Below are positions 16,898 to 25,788 of a DNA stretch of 64,000 nt, one piece after another (within the stretch, counting starts at the first letter, position 1; each line of letters opens with the position of its first letter). Origin of the DNA: Heyndrickxia sporothermodurans (GTDB lineage Bacteria > Bacillota > Bacilli > Bacillales > Bacillaceae_C); NCBI GenBank assembly GCA_016756695.1, contig CP066701.1:4298001-4362000 (forward strand). Reading direction: 5' to 3'. Both the position numbers and the translations under genes were made by a program. Under the pieces are notes generated by a model that saw nothing but the letters and a program-made list of their open reading frames with translations, was not told the DNA's origin and made no database searches.

Positions 16898-19800
16898 TTA
16901 TTTGTTAGAAATGAAGGGCCACCAATTTCCTTTTCCAAGAGATCTTACCATAACGGGTACAAACAACGGTAAGATGATAAAGGCATAGAATAATAGACCT
17001 GACAACACGATTGTAGCAATTTGCAGCAATGACATCACGCCTGAAGGAAGCATCGCAGCAAAGGTACCCGCTAATATAATGGCAGCAGATATGATAACCG
17101 TACCCATGTTTTTCATTGCAAGTAACATACCTTCTTTAACATTTATGTGGCGATATTCTGAAAATCGATCCATTAAGAAAATAGAATAGTCTACACCTAA
17201 TGCCATGATAATAACAAAACCGAAAAAAGGTACCGCCCAACTTATCCCGGAATGACCAAGTAGATTAACAAAGATCAGCTCAGTAATCGCCATTGAAGAG
17301 TAATAGGTTAGTAGTAACGATGCGATTAGATAAATTGGCATAATTAAGGATCGTAAGAGAATGACTAAAATTAGTGCGATCCCTGCGAGCATAAACATCA
17401 CCGTTCGATTATAATCAGCATTTGACATATTTTGAAGATCATGATTCATACTCGTAATTCCTGAAATACCAATATGGGCATTTTCTAATTTTGTTCCTTT
17501 TATTGATGTTTTTACTGTATTTTCAATATCATTAATCGTTTTCATTGCTTGATTAGAATATGGATTTTCATCTAGTACTAAATCGAATGTTGTTACTTTC
17601 CCATCTTTAGATAAATAGACGTTAAATACTTGTTGAAACTCCTTATTACTTATTAATTCATCAGGAATATATATACCGGACTGTTGGATTGGTGTTTCTT
17701 TAGACATTTTATTTAAAAATGAATTGGCGTCGGAAAGTCCATTTTTAATTTCTCCAAGACCATCAGCACTTTGAGTCAATCCATCTGATAACTGATTCAT
17801 CTGACCATTAAGCGGACTAAAACCTTTTTGAAGTTTAATTTGACCTTCAGCAATCTGATTCAGTCCATTCGAAAATTCGGGTAGCTTATTTACTACTTTA
17901 TTTTGACCATTTGCAAGCAATGTAAGGCCATTTTCAATTTTCTCTAAACCTGAAATAATTTGATCGAATCCGGATGCAAAACTGTTTAACCCAAACGTAA
18001 TTTTTGATAAACCTTGATTTGCTTGAGATAGTCCATTAGTTACTTTAGCTAAGTTTGCATTCAGCGCACTCATTCCTGGTGTTAATTCCGTTTTTAATTT
18101 TTGTGAGATTCCTTGAACTGTTAATTTTATTTCCATATAATTTTGATTTATTTGCAAACTAGGATTCTCTTTTTCTATAGCAGTGAAATTACCATTTAGA
18201 TTTGCCAGCGCTTTTTGAACTTCTTTCAACCCGGCATTTACTTCAATATATTTCGGAGTAAGTTGATCCAATCCGGAATAAATGGTTTGGTAGCTTTTCA
18301 GCAATTCATTGGCACCATTTTTAAGCTTAATTGCTTCCTTTTTTGCTTCCTTCACTCCAGATTTAATCTCTTTTGTTCCTGTACCGCTTTTTCTAATATT
18401 CTCTTCAATTTTGGAAAGGGTATTTTGCAAATCACCAAATCCTGATTGGAGTTTAACCGTCCCATTTTGTAGGGCTCCAATCCCTTCTGTCGCCTCTTTT
18501 AATTTAGGGGTTGATTCTGAAAGTGATTTTGCAGCATCACTTAATCCATCTTTAATCGTTCCGATTCCTTTATTTCCTTTATTGATACCATCGCTTACCG
18601 TATCAACTTGATTTTTCACATACAATTCTTCCAATATTTTTCCGACAGGTCTTGTTGCACTGCGTACCTTTTCTATATCTTTTGTATGTGATAAATCATT
18701 ACTAATTTTTTCGATTAACCCTAAATATTCTTTTGATTTCATTGATTCGTCATTTTCCATGACAATTTTAACTGGCATAATTTCACCCGGACCAAAGCTA
18801 TCAGATACTAAATTAAATGCCTTTACAGATTCATATTCTTCACCTATTTCGTCTAATGAATTATATGATAAATCACCGTCATAGGAAATGAGTAAAGGGA
18901 CTGTAAAAATTGCTACTATACATAGTGCAATGAGCGGACGAGTAATGGCTAAGTTTCCCATCCAGCCCCAAAGTTTGCTTTGTGAATGTGAAATGTCACC
19001 TTTAATCGGCCAGAATAGCTTATTTTTCAATGTCGCCATAAAAAATGGTACAATCGTCAGCAATGAAATTAGTAAAAAAATGACCCCAATAGCAACTGCA
19101 GAAGCGGATTGGTATAGTTTAAAACTGGCAAAGCCAATCGATGCAAAACCAATCATTACTGCTAAACCACTAAATACAACTGTCTTACCGGCACTTTTAT
19201 ATGTAGCTAAAATTGCACCGAAAGTGTCATTTCCTTTTGAAAGTTCTTCCTTATAACGGCTCAGAAGTAATATACAATAATCTGTTCCGATCCCAAAAAG
19301 GACAGCAACTAAAAAGATTTGTGTAAAATTCGATAAAGGAAAATTCAGTTTATCGACTAAAAAGGCAACAACCGATTGACTAACGAGATACGTTAAACCT
19401 ACCGTAACAAGTGGAATAATCGGCGCTACGACTGAACGGAAAACTAAAATTAATACGATTAAAATAAATATGACTGTGATGATCTCTGTTTTTTTCAAAC
19501 CGTTTTGTGAACTTATAACAACATCTTCATTAATTAGCCCATTACCCGTCATCATCGTTTCAACGTTTGGTGTTTGGATGGCTTTGTTAAGTGTTGCTCG
19601 AACGTCTTTTACTTCCTTGTTTTCCATATCTACATCCAACATAGCGAGGATAGTTTTACCGTCTTTCGCTACAAGCTGATCTTTTAAATCGCTTTGACCA
19701 AAATGGGTAGTAATTTCATTAATTCCTAGTTTATCCTTGTTATCTTTTAATTGATTAATCGTTTTTTCTATATTTTCCGTCTGTTCTTTAGTCAATTTCT

Positions 19801-20023
19801 TTTGATTATGGAATATAACAATAAATGGTTCTGAATGGGATTTATTAGTTGCGTGTTTATCAATTATTTCTTGTGCCAAGGTTGATGGGTATCCATCAGG
19901 AACGGTAATTTGGCCTTTTTCTCGGACTAGTTGTTCCATATTTGGTGCTTTCCATATTAATAAAGCAGCGGCTAAAATCCATAGCGCTAATACGATCCAT
20001 CGGAAACGGACAATCGCCTTCAT
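16898..20023 (-). CDS. MMPL/RND-family exporter with long extracytoplasmic helical ladder
   Basis: A 1041-residue MMPL-family membrane protein. One N-terminal helix precedes an extracellular loop. A first five-to-six-helix bundle spans about residues 175-370 (FGIGTDYCILLLSRYKE), a long extracytoplasmic region about 400-830, and a second bundle about 860-1030 (ALGVDYSIFLMDRFSEYR). The extracytoplasmic region carries repeating Leu-x-x-Gly units (GLNSFASGFDQIISGLEK and similar), as in YhgE/Pip proteins, making it longer than B. subtilis YdfJ. Members export lipids or drugs using proton motive force. It overlaps the marR gene by 4 bp, so the two form an operon and the regulator probably controls it. 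Substrate unknown. Confidence 0.85.
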   Translation of the reverse strand: MKAIVRFRWIVLALWILAAALLIWKAPNMEQLVREKGQITVPDGYPSTLAQEIIDKHATNKSHSEPFIVIFHNQKKLTKEQTENIEKTINQLKDNKDKLGINEITTHFGQSDLKDQLVAKDGKTILAMLDVDMENKEVKDVRATLNKAIQTPNVETMMTGNGLINEDVVISSQNGLKKTEIITVIFILIVLILVFRSVVAPIIPLVTVGLTYLVSQSVVAFLVDKLNFPLSNFTQIFLVAVLFGIGTDYCILLLSRYKEELSKGNDTFGAILATYKSAGKTVVFSGLAVMIGFASIGFASFKLYQSASAVAIGVIFLLISLLTIVPFFMATLKNKLFWPIKGDISHSQSKLWGWMGNLAITRPLIALCIVAIFTVPLLISYDGDLSYNSLDEIGEEYESVKAFNLVSDSFGPGEIMPVKIVMENDESMKSKEYLGLIEKISNDLSHTKDIEKVRSATRPVGKILEELYVKNQVDTVSDGINKGNKGIGTIKDGLSDAAKSLSESTPKLKEATEGIGALQNGTVKLQSGFGDLQNTLSKIEENIRKSGTGTKEIKSGVKEAKKEAIKLKNGANELLKSYQTIYSGLDQLTPKYIEVNAGLKEVQKALANLNGNFTAIEKENPSLQINQNYMEIKLTVQGISQKLKTELTPGMSALNANLAKVTNGLSQANQGLSKITFGLNSFASGFDQIISGLEKIENGLTLLANGQNKVVNKLPEFSNGLNQIAEGQIKLQKGFSPLNGQMNQLSDGLTQSADGLGEIKNGLSDANSFLNKMSKETPIQQSGIYIPDELISNKEFQQVFNVYLSKDGKVTTFDLVLDENPYSNQAMKTINDIENTVKTSIKGTKLENAHIGISGITSMNHDLQNMSNADYNRTVMFMLAGIALILVILLRSLIMPIYLIASLLLTYYSSMAITELIFVNLLGHSGISWAVPFFGFVIIMALGVDYSIFLMDRFSEYRHINVKEGMLLAMKNMGTVIISAAIILAGTFAAMLPSGVMSLLQIATIVLSGLLFYAFIILPLFVPVMVRSLGKGNWWPFISNK

Positions 20024-20478
20024 ACATTAGTTTCCTCCTTATGATCTTGTATGATTGAAAGAATTTTCTCGTACAGATCGATGAATGCCTCAAAATCTTT
20101 AGGATCTAACTTCTCTAAATACTTAGAAACAAAGCTCTCGATCTTTGCTTCGCCTTGTTCATAAATTATCTGACCTTTTTCTGTTAGTGAAAGATAGATA
20201 TTTCTACGGTCGTCTTTGTCTCTTTGACGTAAAATGAATCCTTTTGCCTCCAATTTCTCTATTTTCACTGTAATTGCGCTCTTATTCACACAAAGTTCTT
20301 CAGCTAATTCCGATGCTCTTATGTATTTTCGATTATATAACTTTCTTAAAATCGCAAATTGTTCAATAGAAAAACCGTCCAGTACTTGTTCAGACATTAT
20401 TGACGATATTCTTTTTGTAGCGAATAGATAAACATCTTCATATCGTTTTATTAATAATTTTATTTTATCTTTTTCCAA
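20020..20478 (-). CDS. MarR-family transcriptional regulator
   Basis: A 152-residue winged-helix regulator. Helix-turn-helix residues RKYIRASELAEELCVNKSAI (about 53-72) are followed by the wing DKDDRRNIYLSLTEKG, the standard MarR signature. It starts at TTG 20478 behind GGGGTGA. Its stop overlaps the start of the MMPL exporter by 4 bp, the usual design for an efflux pump repressed by its own MarR protein. A near-palindrome (AGTTGATAACCTTAACT) about 20 bp upstream could be its operator. Confidence 0.88.
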   Translation of the reverse strand: MEKDKIKLLIKRYEDVYLFATKRISSIMSEQVLDGFSIEQFAILRKLYNRKYIRASELAEELCVNKSAITVKIEKLEAKGFILRQRDKDDRRNIYLSLTEKGQIIYEQGEAKIESFVSKYLEKLDPKDFEAFIDLYEKILSIIQDHKEETNV

Positions 20479-20685
20479 AATGGTTCACCCCTTAAACAGT
20501 TGATAACCTTAACTATATTGCGTGCTATATTTTTTGTCAATTAGGATGATAAGAGGTTTAATAAAATCGTTAATTTTCAGACAAGCTTTGCAATACGGGA
20601 CATAAGTAGTATAATATGGTTAATATTTTATTTTGAATGGACAAACGAAAGAATTATTTCGAAAAATATGAAAGGAGATCTTTTT

Positions 20686-21144
20686 TTGAATTCGCACGAA
20701 TCCACTCCATTAAAGCCTACAATTTTAAACCTTTCTCAAGCAATCTTTACAGTGAATCGTCATGCAAAGACGGCTACAAATCCAAAGTATTTGTATAAGC
20801 TAAAAAAAGCAACAATTGAAAAAATGATTATTGAAAAAAAGGCTAGTAAAGTAGGACTACACTTTTCAGAAAATCCAAAGTATAGTAAACAACAATCTGA
20901 TGTCCTTGTAAAATGTGGAGATTATACTTTCCATATTCCACCTTCAAAACAAGACTTTCAAGAACTACCACATCTAGGAAAACTTGATCACTCTTCAAAA
21001 AACCCAAAATGTCGCGTATCGCTTAATCAAGCTAAACAATTGTTGGAACAGTATACAGGTATCTGTGAGCTTCAACATACACAGCCACCACATCGCCAAA
21101 AAGCAACGAGACCCGTATTTAAAAAACTTGGTGAACGATATTAA
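20686..21144 (+). CDS. ykyB: YkyB family protein
   Basis: A 152-residue basic soluble protein of the Bacillaceae YkyB family. The N-terminal stretch LSQAIFTVNRHAKTATNPKY and the segment KVGLHFSENPKYSKQQSDVL are characteristic. I chose the TTG start at 20686 because AAAGGAG lies 8 nt upstream; an in-frame ATG at 20668 contains that ribosome site and is therefore unlikely to be used. Function unknown. It is next to cheV and patA as in B. subtilis. A clear terminator follows. Confidence 0.8.
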   Translation: MNSHESTPLKPTILNLSQAIFTVNRHAKTATNPKYLYKLKKATIEKMIIEKKASKVGLHFSENPKYSKQQSDVLVKCGDYTFHIPPSKQDFQELPHLGKLDHSSKNPKCRVSLNQAKQLLEQYTGICELQHTQPPHRQKATRPVFKKLGERY

Positions 21145-21151
21145 AAATAAT

Positions 21152-21187
21152 AAAATGGACTACTATGAAAATAGAGTCCATTTTTTA
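21152..21187. terminator. Terminator between ykyB and cheV
   Basis: AAAATGGACT and AGTCCATTTT flank a 13-nt loop and are followed by a T-run on the plus strand; convergent genes meet here. Confidence 0.8.
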
Positions 21188-21232
21188 TTATTTAGTGTTT
21201 AAAGAAAAGCAACAATCTTTTAGTATAGAGCC

Positions 21233-22138
21233 CTATTTTATATGTTCATCAATTTTTAATATTAATTGATTTATTTCAGGTTTGCTTACTTGATCATCTG
21301 CGCCCACGATTTCGCCTTTATGTCGTAAACTGTCAGTAATCAATGAGGAAAATATAATGACTGGTACTTGTGATAGCTGCTCATTGTTTTTCACTTTCTT
21401 AGTAAAATGATGGCCATCCATTTGTGGCATTTCAATATCAGTAATAATTAATTGCACTTCATCTAAAATATTTTTACCTGCCATGAGTATCGATTCTAAA
21501 TATTGAAAGGCATCTTTACCATTTTCAAAAAATTCCACATTTTCATATCCCGCTTCATATAATGTGTCATGAATCAACTTTCTTAATAAAGAAGAGTCTT
21601 CGGCAACGACGATTCTTTTAGATGAGCGTTCCCTCTTACCAAGCTTTTTTATTTCATTTTTATTAATTCCCGTTTCCGGATTTATTTCAGTAACAATGCG
21701 TTCGAAATCTAACATGAGAATCATATTGTCATTTTTCTTTATTACCCCAATTATTTTGGCTTCATCCCCCGAATATAAATCTGAAGGTTTTTCAATTTGA
21801 TCCCACGATATTCGATGAATTTGAGTAACATTTTGTACTTGAAACACTACTTTTTGTTTATTAAATTCAGTAACAATGTATTTTTCATCGGCATTAGTTG
21901 TCGATTCCCCAAGTTGAAGAACTTTTCTTAAATCAACAACAGGTAATACTTCACCCCTTAATTGAATGATACCTTTAATAAATGGATGTGCATGAGGAAT
22001 ATACGTAACAGGCAGTGGTTGTATAATTTCCTTAACCTTGATGACATTAATTCCAAAACTGTTGTTATGTATTTGAAATTCTATTATTTCTAATTCATTT
22101 GTTCCACTATCTAATAAGATTCCATTTGAGCTTTCCAT
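21233..22138 (-). CDS. cheV: Chemotaxis coupling protein CheV
   Basis: A 301-residue CheW-REC fusion. The CheW-like domain (about residues 8-150) begins ILLDSGTNELEIIEFQI and has IKGIIQLRGEVLPVVDLRK. The receiver domain (about 165-300) has the phospho-acceptor aspartate in LIITDIEMPQMDG and a conserved lysine in DQVSKPE. I start it at ATG 22138 behind AAGGGAAG, matching the family N-terminus, rather than nine codons upstream where no ribosome site is seen. CheV couples receptors to CheA and takes part in adaptation. It is divergent from patA. Confidence 0.9.
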   Translation of the reverse strand: MESSNGILLDSGTNELEIIEFQIHNNSFGINVIKVKEIIQPLPVTYIPHAHPFIKGIIQLRGEVLPVVDLRKVLQLGESTTNADEKYIVTEFNKQKVVFQVQNVTQIHRISWDQIEKPSDLYSGDEAKIIGVIKKNDNMILMLDFERIVTEINPETGINKNEIKKLGKRERSSKRIVVAEDSSLLRKLIHDTLYEAGYENVEFFENGKDAFQYLESILMAGKNILDEVQLIITDIEMPQMDGHHFTKKVKNNEQLSQVPVIIFSSLITDSLRHKGEIVGADDQVSKPEINQLILKIDEHIK

Positions 22139-22310
22139 AAAAGACTTCCCTTCGCAATTATTCATTGTAAATATACCACGAAATAAACATATTGTCTGTT
22201 ATCTAAAAAATGACATCTATAATTCTTAATGTCATTTTGCAATAATTTTTCTCTTATTCCACCTTAGACATGATAAAATATAAAAAAGCAGGAATAAAAG
22301 GATGAAGATA

Positions 22311-23465
22311 ATGGAACATTTACTTAATAAACAAGTGATAGACATTGAAATATCTGGCATTAGAAAGTTCTTTAATATGGTGAGTGATATCGATGATTTA
22401 ATTTCATTTACAATCGGACAACCTGATTTTCCTACACCGGAACATGTGAAGCTGGCCGGAATAAGATCGATTGAAGAAGACTTTACTTCTTATACACATA
22501 ATGCTGGTTACTTCGAACTAAGAAAAGCAGCGAGTGAGTTTGTATTAAAAAAATATGGATTAACGTATCGTCCTGAAGATGAGATCATTGTTACGGTCGG
22601 TGCCAGTGAAGCGATCGATATTGCCTTACGAACCATTTTAACGGAAGATGATGAGGTTATTTTACCTGGACCTATTTACCCTGGATATGAACCAATTATC
22701 CGGATATGCGGGGGAATTCCCGTCCATATTGATACAAGGGATTCACAGTTCAAATTAACTGCTGAAAAAATAAAACCGTATATAACAGACAAAACAAAAT
22801 GTATCATTTTACCTTATCCTTCTAATCCGACAGGTGTAAGTTTATCTGAACAAGAAATTAAAGAAATCGCATCATTACTAAAGAATAAGGACATTTTTAT
22901 CATTGCCGATGAAATATATAGTGAACTCGTTTACGATAATCCTCATTATTCATTGGCATCCGAATTGAGGGAACAAACAATTGTCATAAATGGGTTATCA
23001 AAATCCCATTCAATGACGGGATGGCGAGTTGGATTTTTATTTGCAGATCAATCACTTTGCAAGCATTTCTTAAAGGTACATCAATATAATGTATCATGTA
23101 TATCATCAATTTCACAAAAAGCTGCATTTGAAGCACTAACGACTGGCATAGATGATGCAAAATTAATGCGGGAAGAATACTTTAAGCGAAGAGAATATGT
23201 TGGTTTACGATTATCAGAAATGGGATTGGACTATGTTAAACCGGATGGTGCGTTTTACTTTTTTGTTAAAATACCGGAAAATTTCTCAACTAGCTCTTTT
23301 GATTTCGCTCTCGATTTGGCTAATAAGGCAAAATTGGCCGTAGTACCCGGAAGTGCCTTTTCTAAATACGGCGAAGGATATTTCCGTCTATCCTACGCCT
23401 GTTCAACAGAAGTTCTTCAAAAGGGATTGGATCGATTAGAAACGTATTTAAATAGCATGAAATAA
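22311..23465 (+). CDS. patA: N-acetyl-LL-diaminopimelate aminotransferase PatA
   Basis: A 384-residue fold-type I PLP aminotransferase. The start MEHLLN matches what I recall of B. subtilis PatA and lies 8 nt after AAAGGATG; an ATG three codons upstream overlaps that site. The PLP lysine lies in INGLSKSHSMTGWRVGF. Other active-site motifs are YPSNPTGV and ADEIYSELVYD, and the arginine in YFRLSYACS binds the carboxylate. It transaminates N-acetyl-2-amino-6-oxopimelate, the step between DapH and DapL, whose genes lie at 6.4-8.2 kb. Single-gene unit, divergent from cheV, with a strong terminator. Confidence 0.9.
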   Translation: MEHLLNKQVIDIEISGIRKFFNMVSDIDDLISFTIGQPDFPTPEHVKLAGIRSIEEDFTSYTHNAGYFELRKAASEFVLKKYGLTYRPEDEIIVTVGASEAIDIALRTILTEDDEVILPGPIYPGYEPIIRICGGIPVHIDTRDSQFKLTAEKIKPYITDKTKCIILPYPSNPTGVSLSEQEIKEIASLLKNKDIFIIADEIYSELVYDNPHYSLASELREQTIVINGLSKSHSMTGWRVGFLFADQSLCKHFLKVHQYNVSCISSISQKAAFEALTTGIDDAKLMREEYFKRREYVGLRLSEMGLDYVKPDGAFYFFVKIPENFSTSSFDFALDLANKAKLAVVPGSAFSKYGEGYFRLSYACSTEVLQKGLDRLETYLNSMK

Positions 23466-23469
23466 TTGC

Positions 23470-23507
23470 AAAAGCGTATCTCACGGCTTTGATGTGGATA
23501 CGCTTTT
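23470..23507 (+). terminator. Terminator of patA
   Basis: AAAAGCGTATC and GATACGCTTTT form an 11-bp stem followed by a T-rich tail. Confidence 0.8.
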
Positions 23508-23516
23508 GTTATTTTA

Positions 23517-23696
23517 TTATTGACCTTTATACTTTCCGTTGTTTTTACTTGCTTTTTCTTTCTTGGCTTTGTCTTTATGGATTTTATTAGCTGCTGCACT
23601 TCCCATTTCATGTGCAAATTCTTCATTTAATACAGCTGAATCAAAGCCTTTTTTATTTTTTTGATCTGCATCATTTTTCTTCGTACGTTTCGCCAT
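23517..23696 (-). CDS. Small lysine-rich protein (59 aa)
   Basis: A 59-residue, strongly basic and low-complexity protein: MAKRTKKNDADQKNKKGF, then AVLNEEFAHEMGSAAANKIH and a Lys/Ala/Asn-rich tail. GGAGGAAG lies 4 nt before the ATG at 23696. The composition and the NEEFAHEM segment recall small Bacillus spore proteins (minor SASP-like or YfhD-like), but I cannot name a family with confidence. Monocistronic, convergent with patA. Confidence 0.6.
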   Translation of the reverse strand: MAKRTKKNDADQKNKKGFDSAVLNEEFAHEMGSAAANKIHKDKAKKEKASKNNGKYKGQ

Positions 23697-23756
23697 TTTT
23701 CTTCCTCCAAACATAAATAAGATCAGACATATTTAGTTTGAATAATTGGCTAAAAA

Positions 23757-24629
23757 TTATTCCCAATACTTGATTAAAGCTTGTGTTCCACTATTCTCTT
23801 CACCTTTTTCTGCCAACTGATCATAAAGTTTTTTCGCAAGTGAGAGACCCGGCAGGTGTAAATTCATTTTTTCAGCCTCTTCTAATGCGATTCCCATATC
23901 CTTAATAAAATGTTTGATGAAAAATCCCGGGGAATAATCATTCACTAACATTTTTGGAGCTAGATTTGACAATGAAAAACTTCCAGCAGCTCCTGCACTA
24001 ATGGATTTCAAAACATTTTCAGGATCTAAACCGGCTTTTTTCGCATATACGAGTGCTTCAGCCACGCCAATCATATTTGTAGCAATGGCGATTTGATTAC
24101 ACATTTTTGTATGTTGGCCCGCTCCTGCTGAACCTTGGTATATTATATTTTGTCCAAAACATGATAAAATTGGTGACACTTTTTCAAAGATGGCTTTATC
24201 GCCACCAACCATTATTGTAAGTGTTCCATTTTTTGCTCCAATGTCTCCTCCGGAAACCGGTGCATCCAATGAATATAAGTCATTTTCTTTCGCAGCATCA
24301 TAAATCGATTTTGCGAGAGTTGGTGTAGATGTTGTCATATCAATTAGAGTTGCTCCTTTACGAGCGTGAGCGATTAGCCCATTCGAACCAAAATAAACCT
24401 CTTCTACATCATAAGGATAGCCAACCATCGTAATGATAACATCCGCATTTTCAGCAACCTCTTTTGGAGTATCACACCATGTTGCACCATTATTGATAAG
24501 CTCTATTGCTTTTTCTTTTGATCGATTATAAACGAAAAGCTCATAATTCGCCTTTAATAAATGAAGTACCATACTTTTCCCCATAATGCCTGTTCCAATA
24601 AAACCAACCGCTAATTGTTTTTTATTCAC
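23757..24629 (-). CDS. ykwC: 3-hydroxyisobutyrate dehydrogenase-family oxidoreductase YkwC
   Basis: A 290-residue beta-hydroxyacid dehydrogenase. The N-terminal Rossmann motif is GFIGTGIMGKSMV. The substrate motif DAPVSGGDIGAKNGTL lies near residue 120, the catalytic lysine is in GAGQHTKMCNQI (about 172), and the C-terminal helical domain includes KHFIKDMGIALEEAE. Very close to what I recall of B. subtilis YkwC. The true substrate is not established; such enzymes use 3-hydroxyisobutyrate or similar acids with NAD(P). It is preceded by its own ribosome site and lies downstream of a terminator. Confidence 0.85.
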   Translation of the reverse strand: MNKKQLAVGFIGTGIMGKSMVLHLLKANYELFVYNRSKEKAIELINNGATWCDTPKEVAENADVIITMVGYPYDVEEVYFGSNGLIAHARKGATLIDMTTSTPTLAKSIYDAAKENDLYSLDAPVSGGDIGAKNGTLTIMVGGDKAIFEKVSPILSCFGQNIIYQGSAGAGQHTKMCNQIAIATNMIGVAEALVYAKKAGLDPENVLKSISAGAAGSFSLSNLAPKMLVNDYSPGFFIKHFIKDMGIALEEAEKMNLHLPGLSLAKKLYDQLAEKGEENSGTQALIKYWE

Positions 24630-24668
24630 CGAAATTCTCCTTTGACAATTAAATATTTTATTATGTAC

Positions 24669-24695
24669 AAAAAAAGAGCCCGTGAAACAGGGCTC
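24669..24695 (-). terminator. Terminator after the atypical SDR gene
   Basis: On the minus strand GAGCCC and GGGCTC pair over an 8-nt loop and are followed by seven T. Confidence 0.8.
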
Positions 24696-24780
24696 ATAAG
24701 AAAAGAATAGGGGATGTGAGAAAAAATCTCCAATTTATGCTTAAGCTTATTTTACCCTTTTTAAATATAGATAAACCTAT

Positions 24781-25572
24781 TTAAATTGACTTTATTTTTC
24801 CTCCATCTACTAGAAAACTGCTGCCAGTCACATAAGAATTAGCTGCGGAAGCTAAAAATACGACAATATTTGCAAATTCCTCCGGTTTCCCATATCTTTT
24901 TAGCGGAATTGTTTGTTTCTCCATTTCTTCCACTTCTTCAATTGATTTATTATTTTTCTCTGCATTAATTTCATCTAAATGTTTCACCCGATCAGTAGCA
25001 ATCCGACCCGGTCCGACAGTATTTACTAAAATATTATATTTTGCAAGTTCCATTGATAATGATTTAGACAATCCGACGATTCCCGTTCTAAAAGTATTAG
25101 AAAGGATTAGGCCTGGTATCGGCTCTTTAATTGAAGAAGAAGCGATATTAATAATTTTCCCACCATTTTGCTTTAATAATGGCAAACATTCTCTAATAAT
25201 CCGTATGTAGGATAGTAAATTAAGTTCAAATGCATTCTGCCATTGCTCATCGGAAATTTCTTCAAATCCTCCGGCTGGTGGTCCACCTGCATTATTAATT
25301 AAAATGTCTAATGAACCGTATTCACGATTTAATTTGTCCACTACCGCACGTATTTGCCCAGGGTCAGTAATATCACAGCCAATAAAGTCAACTTTTCCAG
25401 TCCCAACTTTAGAAAGCTCCTCTTTTACCGACTTTAATTGTTCTTCATTTCTACTAGCCAACAATACGTTCGTTCCTTCTTGTACAAAAACTTTTGCAAT
25501 AGCTTTTCCTAATCCTTGACTTGAAGCGATAACTAAGGCAGTTTTCCTTTTAATCCAAGTTCCATTAAACAT
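24781..25572 (-). CDS. Atypical short-chain dehydrogenase with altered active site
   Basis: A 263-residue SDR-fold protein with recognisable NNAGG motif (near residue 95), SLDILINNAG and a C-terminal PEEFANIVVFLASAANSYVTG. However, the glycine-rich cofactor motif lacks its first glycine (IASSQGLG), and the usual YxxxK catalytic pair aligns with SNTFR, so tyrosine and lysine are both replaced. This is the pattern of the degenerate beta-ketoacyl-reductase-like SDR subgroup. It may bind a cofactor without classical catalysis. Starts at ATG behind AAAGGAGG. Sits between ptsI (with terminator) and ykwC as its own unit. Confidence 0.8.
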   Translation of the reverse strand: MFNGTWIKRKTALVIASSQGLGKAIAKVFVQEGTNVLLASRNEEQLKSVKEELSKVGTGKVDFIGCDITDPGQIRAVVDKLNREYGSLDILINNAGGPPAGGFEEISDEQWQNAFELNLLSYIRIIRECLPLLKQNGGKIINIASSSIKEPIPGLILSNTFRTGIVGLSKSLSMELAKYNILVNTVGPGRIATDRVKHLDEINAEKNNKSIEEVEEMEKQTIPLKRYGKPEEFANIVVFLASAANSYVTGSSFLVDGGKIKSI

Positions 25573-25629
25573 TCCTCCTTTCTATAAGTATAAACGATTC
25601 ATGATACACGTTTCATTAATTTTTCAAAA

Positions 25630-25659
25630 TAAAAAAAACAGACGAAATTTATCGTCTGT
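25630..25659 (-). terminator. Terminator of the ptsHI operon
   Basis: On the minus strand ACAGACGA and TCGTCTGT pair over 6 nt and are followed by eight T. A second weaker stem (CTCAAGATT with AATCCTTGAG) lies at about 25699-25730. Confidence 0.8.
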
Positions 25660-25788
25660 CAAAAGAAAATAGGGGGAAAAATGAGAAAGAAATTACTCAC
25701 CTCAAGGATTACCTTCAATTCAATCTTGAGATAATTAACTTTACCACCTATTTCTGATCATTAAACCAATTTCATTTTAACAACTCAA

